DNA of 64,000 nucleotides from Peribacillus asahii (GCF_003570725.1 NZ_QWVS01000016.1:157219-221218); one strand, 5' to 3'. Counted from the stretch's first letter, positions 44,518 to 53,295 are shown. Made by a program: numbers and translations. Notes: generated by a model from the letters alone, not told the origin.

Positions 44518-45285
44518 ATGAGCGTGTTGGTCATAAAATGCGGCGGAAGCATTATTGATGAGTTATCGGAATCTTTTTTTACAAGTGTAAAAAAACTACA
44601 AAGTGAAGGGTATCAAGTTGTCTTTGTTCATGGTGGTGGACCAGATATTAATTCGATGCTTGAAAAGTGCGAGATTGAACCAGTTTTCGAAAAAGGCTTG
44701 CGAAAAACAACGGATGAAGTATTAGAAATCGTTGAGCTTATGCTAGCTGGTAAGTCTAATAGAATATTAGTTCATAAACTCGAACAGCATGGAATTAAAG
44801 CGGTCGGTTTAAACGGTTCTGATGCAGGAATGCTAACTGGCAGTTTTATTGATCAAGCCGCTCTAGGCGCTGTAGGAGAAATTGAACAAGTAAATCCAGA
44901 ATTGCTGGAAATGCTATTTGAAAAAGGATTTTGCCCAGTCGTAACACCAATTTCAACAACAACAAGCGGACAAAAGCTAAATGTCAATGCAGATATGGCT
45001 GCTGGTGCAGTAGCTAAGGCATTAAATGCTGAGATGTGTTTATTCGTAACAGACGTAAAAGGCGTTCTGAAAGACGGGCAAGTTATTGAAGAGTTAACAG
45101 AAGATGAAACGAATGCTTTAATCGAGGATGGCAGTATTTATGGCGGGATGATTCCGAAAGTAAATACAGCATTATCGGTTTTAAATAAAGGAATTAAAGA
45201 AGTGATGATTGTGAGCGGAAAAGAAGCTTTTTATGAACACAATCAATTCATTGGAACGAAATTTAGTCAAAAAGAGAGGGTATAA
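44518..45285 (+). CDS. argB: Acetylglutamate kinase ArgB
   Basis: A 255-residue amino-acid kinase. It phosphorylates N-acetylglutamate with ATP. Visible motifs are IKCGGSIIDE at the start, VHGGGPDINSML and VGLNGSDAGM. The kinase core VNADMAAGAVAKAL and GGMIPKVNTAL follow. 14 nt after argJ; RBS ATAAGGAGTGTCTGAAG. It lacks the N-terminal extension of arginine-inhibited hexameric enzymes, so feedback inhibition is probably weak. Confidence 0.95.
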   Translation: MSVLVIKCGGSIIDELSESFFTSVKKLQSEGYQVVFVHGGGPDINSMLEKCEIEPVFEKGLRKTTDEVLEIVELMLAGKSNRILVHKLEQHGIKAVGLNGSDAGMLTGSFIDQAALGAVGEIEQVNPELLEMLFEKGFCPVVTPISTTTSGQKLNVNADMAAGAVAKALNAEMCLFVTDVKGVLKDGQVIEELTEDETNALIEDGSIYGGMIPKVNTALSVLNKGIKEVMIVSGKEAFYEHNQFIGTKFSQKERV

Positions 45286-45287
45286 AA

Positions 45288-46427
45288 GTGAGCTCATTAT
45301 TTCCAACTTATGCAAGATGGGGGATTGAACCAGAACAAGCGAAAGGTTCTTGGTTAATTAGTACAGAAGGAAAACAATATTTAGACTTTACATCCGGCAT
45401 TGCCGTTCTAAACCTTGGCCATGGTCATGAAAAAGTAAAAAGTGCTGTAGCGAATCAATTGGAGAAATACTGGCATGTTTCCAATATGTTTAAAAGCTCT
45501 GCACAAGAACGTACAGCAAAAGTGTTAACAGATGTAACGGGACTTGGACGTGTATTCTTTTCAAACAGCGGGGCAGAAGCAAATGAAGGAGCGATTAAAC
45601 TAGCTCGTAAAGCAACAGGCAAATCAAAAGTAGTCACTTGCTTGCAGTCTTTCCATGGACGCACCTTTGCTACAATGGCTGCGACGGGACAGGAAAAGGT
45701 TCGAGTAGGTTTTGGTGAAATGTTATCAACATTTGACTATGTTCCTTACAATGATTGCGAAGCATTAGCGAAGGCTGTGGACAATGAAACAGCGGCTGTT
45801 ATGCTTGAAGTCGTTCAAGGTGAAGGCGGTATCCACGTTGTAGAGCAAGCATTTTTAGATGCTATTAAAGAGCAATGTGAAAAGCATGGAGCCCTTCTTA
45901 TTATTGATGAAATTCAAACAGGAATCGGTCGAACAGGGAAACCGTTTGCATTTCAACATTTCGATGTGAAGCCTGATATTATCACAGCAGCAAAAGGATT
46001 AGGGAATGGTCTTCCAATTGGAGCGGTAATCGGAAAAGAAGAGTTGGCGGAATACTTTGGACCAGGTAGTCACGGTTCTACATTTGGTGGAAATCCAGTT
46101 TGTATCGCTGCTGCAGAAGCTGTAGTAAATGAAATTTTCACACTAGAATTTTTACAAGAAACGAATGAGAAAGCACATTATTTAATGAGTGAGTTAACAA
46201 AGAGACTGCAAGGCAGCAAGCAAGTAGTGGAAGTACGCGGACTTGGAATGCTGATCGGTATTGAGTTAACACATGAAGCACAGTCTACGCTAGAAGCATT
46301 GCAGCAAGGTGGATTGCTTGTGTTGACTGCGGGACCTAATGTTCTTCGCTTATTGCCAGCTTTAACAGTAAGCAAAGAAGAAATCGATCTAGCTGTAGAG
46401 AAAATTGGCAAAGTATTGTCAGTATAA
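45288..46427 (+). CDS. argD: Acetylornithine transaminase ArgD
   Basis: A 379-residue class III PLP-dependent aminotransferase. It converts N-acetylglutamate semialdehyde to N-acetylornithine with glutamate as donor. PLP motifs are NSGAEANEGAIKLAR, SFHGRTFATM and IIDEIQTGIGRTG. The Schiff-base lysine is in TAAKGLGNGLPIGA. The start is GTG 45288, 2 nt after the argB stop, preceded by AGAGAGGGTATAAAA. The argD 3' end is followed by a 92-nt gap before carA. Confidence 0.95.
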   Translation: MSSLFPTYARWGIEPEQAKGSWLISTEGKQYLDFTSGIAVLNLGHGHEKVKSAVANQLEKYWHVSNMFKSSAQERTAKVLTDVTGLGRVFFSNSGAEANEGAIKLARKATGKSKVVTCLQSFHGRTFATMAATGQEKVRVGFGEMLSTFDYVPYNDCEALAKAVDNETAAVMLEVVQGEGGIHVVEQAFLDAIKEQCEKHGALLIIDEIQTGIGRTGKPFAFQHFDVKPDIITAAKGLGNGLPIGAVIGKEELAEYFGPGSHGSTFGGNPVCIAAAEAVVNEIFTLEFLQETNEKAHYLMSELTKRLQGSKQVVEVRGLGMLIGIELTHEAQSTLEALQQGGLLVLTAGPNVLRLLPALTVSKEEIDLAVEKIGKVLSV

Positions 46428-46445
46428 TAAATGTTTGAAATTATA

Positions 46446-46479
46446 TGAATTTTTATAGATAAAAATGAATAAAAATGCT
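46446..46479. promoter_or_regulatory. Tandem ARG-box-like operators upstream of carA
   Basis: TGAATTTTTATAGA (46446-46459) and TGAATAAAAATGCT (46466-46479) lie 20 bp apart, the same spacing as at argC. Left halves match the AhrC/ArgR consensus fully. They sit in the argD-carA gap and suggest an internal arginine-repressed promoter. A possible -35 TTGAAA is at 46435-46440. Confidence 0.65.
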
Positions 46480-46519
46480 ATTCTGTATATAAATATGCAT
46501 CATCTATAGAGGTGAAAAG

Positions 46520-47602
46520 ATGAAAAACTATCTTCATTTAGCGAATGGCTCCACCTTTGAAGGTGAGCTACTAACAAAATCTAATACAAAAGCAATCACA
46601 GGTGAGATTGTCTTTTTTACAGGTATGACAGGTTATCAAGAAGTATTAACGGATCCTTCTTATAAGGACCAAATTATTGTATTTACGTACCCATTAGTCG
46701 GAAACTATGGGATTAATGAATATGATTTTGAAAGCAAAAAGCCGCACGTAGCAGGAGTTATTGTATATGAAGGCAATATGCATCACTCTCATTATCAAGC
46801 GGAGTATTCATTGAAAGAGTACTTAGATAAATGGAATATTCCACTTCTAAGCCATGTGGATACAAGAGCGGTCGTTAGAAATATTCGTAAAGAAGGATCG
46901 ATGGAAGCAGCCGTCACCTCTGAAGCAGAGTATACATTTGAGTCATGTACAACAAATCTTGATGTATATGTAGCGGAAGTATCAACAAAAGAAATCGTTA
47001 GCTATGGAAATGGCGAAAAGCATGTGGTCATGATGGATTTTGGCTATAAAAAATCGATTTTAGATTCATTGCTTAATCAAGACTGCCGTGTGACGGTTGT
47101 TCCGTTTGATACAACATATGAACAAGTAAAAGAGTTAAATCCAGACGGTATTTTATTATCGAATGGACCTGGAGATCCGAAACAGTTAACTCACTTACTA
47201 GGGAATATTAAGAAAGTGATTTCGAGCTATCCAACATTGGGGATTTGTCTCGGTCATCAATTAACATCTTTAGCTTTTGGCGGAGATACGAAGAAAATGC
47301 TATTCGGACATCGCGGTGCGAATCAACCAGTTGTAGATTTACAAACGAACCGAGTGTATATGAGTTCACAAAATCATAGCTATGAAGTAGATGAAGCGAG
47401 CCTTGAAGGAACGTCGCTAGAAGTTCGTTTTAAAAATGTAAACGACGGAACGGTAGAAGGTGTTATGCATAAAGAACTTCCAATCTTTACGACTCAATTC
47501 CATCCAGAAGCAAACCCAGGACCGGCTGAAAGCTCTGTACATTTTAATGAATTTTTGCAACTAATCAATGAATATAGCGGGAGAGAGAAAGTATATGCCT
47601 AA
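46520..47602 (+). CDS. carA: Carbamoyl-phosphate synthase small subunit, arginine-specific
   Basis: A 360-residue glutaminase subunit. It takes ammonia from glutamine for CarB. The class I amidotransferase triad is visible: nucleophile in GICLGHQLTSLAFGG, His/Glu in TTQFHPEANPGP. The N-terminal domain begins YLHLANGSTFEGELL and includes FFTGMTGYQEVLTDPSY. RBS AGAGGTGAAAAG. The stop overlaps the carB start by 8 nt. Arginine context marks this as the arginine-specific enzyme; the pyrimidine copy would be elsewhere. Confidence 0.95.
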   Translation: MKNYLHLANGSTFEGELLTKSNTKAITGEIVFFTGMTGYQEVLTDPSYKDQIIVFTYPLVGNYGINEYDFESKKPHVAGVIVYEGNMHHSHYQAEYSLKEYLDKWNIPLLSHVDTRAVVRNIRKEGSMEAAVTSEAEYTFESCTTNLDVYVAEVSTKEIVSYGNGEKHVVMMDFGYKKSILDSLLNQDCRVTVVPFDTTYEQVKELNPDGILLSNGPGDPKQLTHLLGNIKKVISSYPTLGICLGHQLTSLAFGGDTKKMLFGHRGANQPVVDLQTNRVYMSSQNHSYEVDEASLEGTSLEVRFKNVNDGTVEGVMHKELPIFTTQFHPEANPGPAESSVHFNEFLQLINEYSGREKVYA

Positions 47603-50600
47603 AGACAACACGATACAAACGATTTTAGTCATCGGTTCAGGGCCAATTGTCATTGGGCAAGCTGCAGAATTTGATTATGCAGGTACTCAAGCTTGTCTAG
47701 CCCTGAAAGAAGAAGGATACAAAGTTATCCTTGTTAATAATAATCCAGCAACAATTATGACAGATGAAATTAATGCAGATGCTGTTTATTTCGAACCGCT
47801 GACAGTTGACACATTAGAGAAGATTATCGCAAAGGAAAAGCCGGACGGTCTGCTTGCGACACTCGGCGGTCAAACAGGTTTGAATTTAGCTTATCAATTA
47901 GATGAAGCGGGCATTTTAGAAAAATATAATGTGAGATTACTTGGAACGCCGATTGATTCTATCAAAAAAGGGGAAGACCGTGAATTATTCCGTCAATTGA
48001 TGTTTGAAATCAATGAGCCTGTGCCAGATAGCACGATTGTTCACACGATGGAAGAAGCAATTGCTTTTGCTGAAGAAATTGGTTTCCCAATTATCGTTCG
48101 TCCTGCTTATACACTTGGCGGATCAGGCGGCGGAATTGCTGACAATATGGATGCATTTAAAGAGCTTGTTCGCGGCGGTTTACAAGAAAGCCCAATTACG
48201 CAATGTTTAATTGAAAAAAGCATTGCTGGATATAAAGAAGTGGAATATGAAGTAATGCGTGATGGAAACAATACATGTATTACAATTTGTAATATGGAAA
48301 ACATCGACCCTGTCGGCATTCATACAGGAGATTCGATTGTTGTGGCACCTTCGCAAACTCTTTCGGATGATGAGTTCCAAATGTTGCGATCGGCTTCTAT
48401 TAAAATTATTTCAGCTCTTGGGATTATCGGAGGCTGTAACATTCAGTTTGCGCTTGATCCAAACAGCAAACAATATTATTTAATCGAAGTGAATCCACGA
48501 GTTAGCCGTTCGTCAGCACTTGCTTCTAAAGCGACAGGCTATCCAATTGCTAGAATCGCAGCAAAACTTGCGGTAGGTTATAACTTAAATGAGCTAATCA
48601 ACCCAGTTACAAAGAGTACGTACTCAAGCTTTGAGCCAGCTCTTGATTATGTTGCTGTGAAATTCCCGCGCTGGCCGTTTGATAAATTTGTAACAGCAGA
48701 GCGTAAACTAGGTACTCAAATGAAAGCAACTGGAGAAGTTATGGCATTGCATCGTAACTTTGAGGGCGGCGTTCAAAAGGCAGTTGATTCTCTAGAGTTA
48801 AAAACATTAGGTTTACAACTGAAATCCCTTGCTGATGTATCAGTACCTGAGCTATGGGAAAAACTTGCTGAGAAATCAGACGAACGAATTTTTGTTATTT
48901 TTGAGATGCTTAGAAAAGGTGTCACAATGGAAGAAATTCATGAAGCAACGAAGATTGATTATTTCTTCTTACACTCCTTTGCATCGTTAATTGCAACGGA
49001 AAAACAAATTAGCGCGCAGTCACTGCAAGATGTGACGAAGGCTGAAATGCAAGTATATAAAGAAAAAGGGTTCTCTGACCGTTATCTTGCTTCTGTATGG
49101 AATAAGTCCGAACAAGAAGTAAGAGCGTATCGTAAAGAGCTTGGTGTAACAGCGGTTTATAAAACAGTTGATACATGTGCAGCGGAATTTGAATCACATA
49201 CCAATTATCATTATTCCACTTATTTCGGTGAAAACGAACAAGTGAAAACGGATAAGAAAAAAGTATTAATGATCGGCAGCGGTCCAATTCGAATTGGGCA
49301 AGGAATTGAATTCGATTATTGCTCGGTTCATGGGGTTTACGCGCTTCAAAGTGAAGATGTTGAAACAATTATGATTAATAACAACCCTGAAACAGTAAGT
49401 ACGGACTTTGCTACAGCAGATCGTTTATACTTTGAGCCTTTAACGCTGGAATATGTCATGAATGTCATTGAAGCGGAAGGTATTGAAGATGTTATTGTTC
49501 AATTCGGCGGTCAAACTGCAATTAATTTAGCTCAAGGGCTTGAAGAATACGGTGTGAATCTGCTTGGTACATCGTTTGATACGTTGGATCAATTAGAAGA
49601 CCGCGATCGTTTCTATCAATTGCTTCAAAAGCTCGATATTCCTCACGTTCCTGGTACGATGGCCAATAACATTGATGAATTAATCGAAAGTGCCTTAGAA
49701 ATTGGTTTCCCAGTTTTATTAAGACCATCTTACGTAATCGGTGGTCAAGGAATGGAAATCATTCGTTCAAAAGAAAGCTTATTGAATCGCATTGAGAATG
49801 GTGTGGCTCTTGTTTATCCTGTATTAATTGATTCTTATATTCCTGCGAAAGAAGCAGAAATTGATTTAATTGCAGACGGCTCTGATATTTATGTCCCAAT
49901 CGTTGCGGAGCATGTAGAAAAAGCCGGTGTCCATTCAGGAGACAGTATGGCGTTCTTACCAGCTCAAACTTTATCACAAGCTACGAAAGAAAAAATGGTC
50001 GATTATGCGAAGCGTATCGTGAATGAGCTTAGTTATAATGGGTTAATGAACATTCAATTTGTGATTGATGGAGAGAAAGTATATGTACTGGAAGTAAATC
50101 CACGTGCAAGCCGGACCATTCCAATCATCAGCAAAGTGACAGGTGTTTCATTAGTTCAAGTAGCAACGAAAGTATTGCTTGGTACGTATAAGCTTTCAGA
50201 CGTATTTGAGAAAACAGGATTAATGGAAGACATTCCGTATTCTGTTGTGAAATATCCGGTATTTTCAACGTTTGCTTTAAGCGGATTAGATTCAAAAGTA
50301 GGACCAGAAATGAAGTCCACTGGTGAAGGAATTGCGATTGCAAGCTCAATGCCAGAATCTTTAGCGAAAGTATTCCACGCTCAAAAAGCAAAGCATAAAA
50401 CAGGTGTATTCCAAGCAGCATCGGCACAATTAAGCCAAGAGCTAATTGATGTGACGGTGAAAGCTGGTCTTACAATTACCGATACAGACTTTGAAGCATG
50501 GATTAAAGAGAAAGATGCTGGGGTCGTATTAGCATACGGATCAACAGAAGAAGATAAAAAGATGCGATTAATGGCAGCGAAATATCGCTTGCTTGCTTTT

Positions 50601-50708
50601 ACTCAAGAAGAAACATACAAAGCGTATCTTCAATCATTAACGAATTTAGACTTTGATGTTACACCACTTCAAGAATGGCTGAAAAAGGAAGGGGTATCAC
50701 ACGTATGA
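47595..50708 (+). CDS. carB: Carbamoyl-phosphate synthase large subunit, arginine-specific
   Basis: A 1037-residue synthase subunit made of two ATP-grasp halves. The first half begins ILVIGSGPIVIGQAAEFDYAG and includes RPAYTLGGSGGG. The second repeats as MIGSGPIRIGQGIEFDYCS and RPSYVIGGQGMEI. A C-terminal allosteric domain follows. It makes carbamoyl phosphate from bicarbonate, ammonia and two ATP. The start at 47595 (MPKDNTIQ) is inside carA and is preferred over the track-level ATG at 47568 because the latter adds residues without family similarity. Confidence 0.95.
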   Translation: MPKDNTIQTILVIGSGPIVIGQAAEFDYAGTQACLALKEEGYKVILVNNNPATIMTDEINADAVYFEPLTVDTLEKIIAKEKPDGLLATLGGQTGLNLAYQLDEAGILEKYNVRLLGTPIDSIKKGEDRELFRQLMFEINEPVPDSTIVHTMEEAIAFAEEIGFPIIVRPAYTLGGSGGGIADNMDAFKELVRGGLQESPITQCLIEKSIAGYKEVEYEVMRDGNNTCITICNMENIDPVGIHTGDSIVVAPSQTLSDDEFQMLRSASIKIISALGIIGGCNIQFALDPNSKQYYLIEVNPRVSRSSALASKATGYPIARIAAKLAVGYNLNELINPVTKSTYSSFEPALDYVAVKFPRWPFDKFVTAERKLGTQMKATGEVMALHRNFEGGVQKAVDSLELKTLGLQLKSLADVSVPELWEKLAEKSDERIFVIFEMLRKGVTMEEIHEATKIDYFFLHSFASLIATEKQISAQSLQDVTKAEMQVYKEKGFSDRYLASVWNKSEQEVRAYRKELGVTAVYKTVDTCAAEFESHTNYHYSTYFGENEQVKTDKKKVLMIGSGPIRIGQGIEFDYCSVHGVYALQSEDVETIMINNNPETVSTDFATADRLYFEPLTLEYVMNVIEAEGIEDVIVQFGGQTAINLAQGLEEYGVNLLGTSFDTLDQLEDRDRFYQLLQKLDIPHVPGTMANNIDELIESALEIGFPVLLRPSYVIGGQGMEIIRSKESLLNRIENGVALVYPVLIDSYIPAKEAEIDLIADGSDIYVPIVAEHVEKAGVHSGDSMAFLPAQTLSQATKEKMVDYAKRIVNELSYNGLMNIQFVIDGEKVYVLEVNPRASRTIPIISKVTGVSLVQVATKVLLGTYKLSDVFEKTGLMEDIPYSVVKYPVFSTFALSGLDSKVGPEMKSTGEGIAIASSMPESLAKVFHAQKAKHKTGVFQAASAQLSQELIDVTVKAGLTITDTDFEAWIKEKDAGVVLAYGSTEEDKKMRLMAAKYRLLAFTQEETYKAYLQSLTNLDFDVTPLQEWLKKEGVSHV

Positions 50709-51667
50709 ACACGCTACAAGTCAACAAAGAAGAAAAAATTATTAACGGCAAAGATTTTTTAGCGATTGCTGATGTATCTTCGTCAACCATTTCTGGGCTA
50801 TTACAATTAGCACAAGACATTAAGGCGAAATTACAAGCTGGTGAAGAATACGCTCCATTAAAAGGGAAAACACTTGGAATGATTTTTGAGAAATCTTCCA
50901 CTCGTACACGGGTTTCTTTCGAAGTAGGAATGCTGCAATTAGGCGGTCACGCTTTATTCTTAAGCAGCAATGACATTCAAATTGGCCGTGGTGAAACGAT
51001 TTCTGATACAGCAAAAGTTCTTTCACAATATGTAGATGGCATCATGATTCGTACATTTGAACATGAGAAAATCGAAGAGCTAGCTGGGGCAGCTACCATT
51101 CCTGTTATTAATGGTCTTACAGATTTGGCTCATCCATGCCAAGTGCTTGCTGACCTGTTAACGATTGTAGAACTTAAAGGTGAGTTAAAAGGCTTAAAAA
51201 TGAGCTATATTGGGGACGGAAACAATATGGCCCATTCCTTAATGGTCGCTTGTGCGAAAATGGGCATGGACTTCTCAATCGGCTGTCCAGACGGCTATAA
51301 ACCAGATGAGAAAATCGTCGCTCTTGCTCAAAAAGAAGCAGCAGCAAATGGCTGCCAAATCGTTGTGACAAGCTCAGCACAAGAAGCAATCCAAGGTGCA
51401 GATATTATCTACTCTGATGTTTGGACTTCTATGGGGCAAGAAAAAGAAAACAGCATTCGCTTAGAAGCATTTAAAGATTATCAAATTAATGCAGAATTAG
51501 TGAAACATGCAAAACCAGATTACTTATTCATGCACTGCTTACCAGCACACCGCGAAGAAGAAGTAACAACAGAAGTGATTGATGGACCAAACTCTGTTAT
51601 CTTCCACCAAGCTGGAAACCGACTTCATGCACAAAAAGCGGTACTTGTTGATTTAATGTCTAAATAA
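50705..51667 (+). CDS. argF: Ornithine carbamoyltransferase ArgF
   Basis: A 320-residue enzyme joining ornithine and carbamoyl phosphate to citrulline. The carbamoyl-phosphate motif STRTRVSFEVGM is near residue 60. HPCQVLADLLT follows, and the ornithine-binding HCLPAHREEEVT is near the end. ATG 50705 overlaps the carB stop by 4 nt (ATGA), giving coupling; an upstream GTG-like extension lies within carB. Last gene of the operon. argG and argH, needed to finish arginine, are outside the window. Confidence 0.95.
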   Translation: MNTLQVNKEEKIINGKDFLAIADVSSSTISGLLQLAQDIKAKLQAGEEYAPLKGKTLGMIFEKSSTRTRVSFEVGMLQLGGHALFLSSNDIQIGRGETISDTAKVLSQYVDGIMIRTFEHEKIEELAGAATIPVINGLTDLAHPCQVLADLLTIVELKGELKGLKMSYIGDGNNMAHSLMVACAKMGMDFSIGCPDGYKPDEKIVALAQKEAAANGCQIVVTSSAQEAIQGADIIYSDVWTSMGQEKENSIRLEAFKDYQINAELVKHAKPDYLFMHCLPAHREEEVTTEVIDGPNSVIFHQAGNRLHAQKAVLVDLMSK

Positions 51668-51674
51668 AATAAAG

Positions 51675-51708
51675 CAGAAGCTGCTTCAAAATGGAGCAGC
51701 TTCTTTTT
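51675..51708 (+). terminator. Terminator of the arginine operon
   Basis: AGAAGCTGCT pairs with AGCAGCTTCT around a short loop, followed by TTTTTAT. Confidence 0.88.
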
Positions 51709-51722
51709 ATGGATACTAGTAA

Positions 51723-51822
51723 GTGAATTGGCACGATTTTTTATGAGTTTGGCATGATTTTCCGACGAATTCGCATGACTTTTTATAAAATCCGCACGAT
51801 TCTTCAACAAATCGGCATGATT
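51723..51822 (-). repeat. Degenerate 21-bp tandem repeat, locus 2 (about 4.8 units)
   Basis: Unit ends fall at 51738, 51759, 51780, 51801 and 51822, exactly 21 bp apart. On the minus strand units begin AATCATGCC, AATCGTGCG or AGTCATGCG. It is the same family as 29979-30099. The period is a multiple of three, so the region also reads as a spurious 7-residue repeat. Confidence 0.75.
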
Positions 51823-51850
51823 CCTCTTTTGTATGACGGAATTTCGCCAA

Positions 51851-51987
51851 TTACTCTAATACTCTCTTTACATTTACTGTCTTTGTTATATAGCGGAAGA
51901 AAGTTGTCATAAATAGGACACCTACAGCCATAATAATGAAGCTGATCGTTAAATAAGAGAAGTTGAAGGTATTATTCGATATATTAA
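51851..51987 (-). pseudogene. 3' remnant of a membrane protein gene
   Basis: About 45 codons on the minus strand end at the stop 51851-51853. The product includes a hydrophobic helix (YLTISFIIMAVGVLFMTTFF) followed by a basic tail (RYITKTVNVKRVLE). There is no start codon or RBS. Upstream it runs straight into the terminator of the next gene, so the 5' part has been lost. Parent family not identified; the end of a transporter or permease is likely. Confidence 0.5.
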
Positions 51988-52019
51988 AAAAATAACCTCG
52001 AAGACGAGGTTATTTTTTA
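51986..52019 (-). terminator. Terminator of the 52-residue protein gene
   Basis: AAAAAATAACCTCG pairs with CGAGGTTATTTTTT around AAGA. It begins within the stop codon of the small gene. Confidence 0.88.
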
Positions 52020-52168
52020 TTTGCTTGACGTCCGCTTTTTTTCTGACTTTGTGAACTTGTGTTTCCAATTTGATATTCACTACCTAGTTCAACATCATTT
52101 CTTTTATCATGTTTTTCGATTTGCTCTCTCGTTTGATTGCTATTTTGCACACCTTGTTGTTTAGACAT
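52010..52168 (-). CDS. Small hydrophilic protein, possibly spore-related
   Basis: A 52-residue protein rich in Gln, Asn, Ser and Lys, starting MSKQQGVQNSNQTREQIEKH and ending in KKSGRQANKK. ELGSEYQI in the middle faintly resembles the FGTEFAS element of gamma-type small acid-soluble spore proteins. There are no repeats and the match is weak. The RBS is poor (GCGAGATGAAATAAGC). A dedicated terminator supports a real gene. Function unknown. Confidence 0.5.
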   Translation of the reverse strand: MSKQQGVQNSNQTREQIEKHDKRNDVELGSEYQIGNTSSQSQKKSGRQANKK

Positions 52169-52383
52169 TGCTTATTTCATCTCGCTTTCAAATAATATCG
52201 TTTTTAATATGCTCAAGTATGAGAAAGAAATTCATAACAAACATAATTAATGACAATCTGTGTAAGCAACTTAGGTTAGTAGAGAGTGGATTGTTAAATT
52301 TAGTGTCAAACTAATATAAAGAGGAAGTTGACGGATACTAAATATTAAATCTCTTTATCAACCAAGTAAAGTGGGAGAAAACA

Positions 52384-52830
52384 ATGAGTATTGAAATGAA
52401 AAAAGAGCATCTCATCCAGTATGGGTTAAAAGTGTTTGAAGAAATTGGGGCTAATGAAATTTGCAGCGTCTGTATTAGAAGTGGAAATTCCTGCTGTCGG
52501 GGATGTGAATTCTTAAAGGATGGGGAAGGTTGTCAGAAGCGGAACACTTCTTGTATCGCTTGGTTATGCGGCCTGCAAAAACATTATTTTGAAGAAGTGG
52601 GTTTATTGGATGATTGGGAAAAATTGTGGGCGAAAGTTCCGGGTAAATTACACCGTAGGGATGTAACTCCTGATATTGTGAAGGTGAATACCTTGCTTAA
52701 AGTTAAGCATATTAACAAAAACTCTGGAAAGTTAATGGCTGATAAATTCAATATTTTTATAGGAAATGGCGGGAATTTAGAAAAACTAGAGGAACGTTTA
52801 CAACATGATTTTGTTATGAGGAAACTATAA
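52384..52830 (+). CDS. Cysteine-rich protein of unknown function
   Basis: A 148-residue protein with eight cysteines in the first 62 residues (27, 30, 37, 38, 41, 50, 57, 62): CSVC, CCRGC, then two spaced cysteines and SCIAWLC. This looks like a zinc or Fe-S binding region. The rest is helical and charged, with no membrane segment. RBS GTGGGAGAAAAC. I do not recognise the family. A terminator follows. Neighbours give no functional hint. Confidence 0.7.
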   Translation: MSIEMKKEHLIQYGLKVFEEIGANEICSVCIRSGNSCCRGCEFLKDGEGCQKRNTSCIAWLCGLQKHYFEEVGLLDDWEKLWAKVPGKLHRRDVTPDIVKVNTLLKVKHINKNSGKLMADKFNIFIGNGGNLEKLEERLQHDFVMRKL

Positions 52831-52862
52831 AAAATCTACTGTTTGTAAGGTCGTATTAGGAT

Positions 52863-52892
52863 GAAAGGCTGTTGTAACAGCCTTTCTTATTT
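52863..52892 (+). terminator. Terminator of the Cys-rich gene
   Basis: GAAAGGCTGTT pairs with AACAGCCTTTC with a very short GT loop, then TTATTT. Confidence 0.75.
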
Positions 52893-52933
52893 GTTAAAGA
52901 TGAAGGAACTCACATGTCGTAAAAAGCAACCGA

Positions 52934-53146
52934 TTATTCGGATGCATACTTAATTATTCCATGTAAATAAACGGAATATTCTCGTTGTATACATTCTCTT
53001 AACTTGATTTTTCCTTCGCTTGCTAATTCTGCAAGCAATTCTTCAATCTTTTTTTCATCTTCTTTTGTAGCCTTTGGAATCTCTGTTGCAAAAAAATTAC
53101 CTCGACTGGAATTACGTAAAGCTTTTAATAAATCAACTTTATTCAT
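52934..53146 (-). CDS. Small hypothetical protein, possibly winged-helix-like
   Basis: A 70-residue protein starting MNKVDLLKALRNSSRGNFFA. A helix rich in Lys/Glu (EIPKATKEDEKKIEELLAEL) is followed by ASEGKIKLRECIQREYSVYL. The pattern of three helices and a strand could be a small winged helix, but no family is recognised. RBS AAAGGGGATGG precedes the ATG by 6 nt. Confidence 0.6.
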   Translation of the reverse strand: MNKVDLLKALRNSSRGNFFATEIPKATKEDEKKIEELLAELASEGKIKLRECIQREYSVYLHGIIKYASE

Positions 53147-53253
53147 TTGGGTCCATCCCCTTTATTTATTTAATTTCGACATAAAGGATAGTTTTCCTTT
53201 AAATACTAGTTATTTCTTAAATTTACTTATTTAGAGGCGTCCTTTAATAACAA

Positions 53254-53293
53254 ATCAGGCGCCTTCTCTTTTTTACGAGAGAAGGCGCCTGAT
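53254..53293. terminator. Long hairpin downstream of the SET gene
   Basis: A perfect 16-bp stem (53254-53269 with 53278-53293) follows the SET-domain gene stop on the minus strand; TTTGTTATT lies after it. Probably a terminator. Confidence 0.75.
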
Positions 53294-53295
53294 GT

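Noticed and set aside
51625..51810. 61-codon ORF with a 7-residue repeat (Lys-Asn-Arg-Ala type)
   Set aside because: It is a by-product of the 21-bp DNA repeat, whose period is a multiple of three, and it overlaps argF and its terminator.
53004..53234. Plus-strand 76-codon ORF opposite the 70-residue small protein
   Set aside because: The minus-strand frame has a good RBS and a balanced, charged composition; this one does not.
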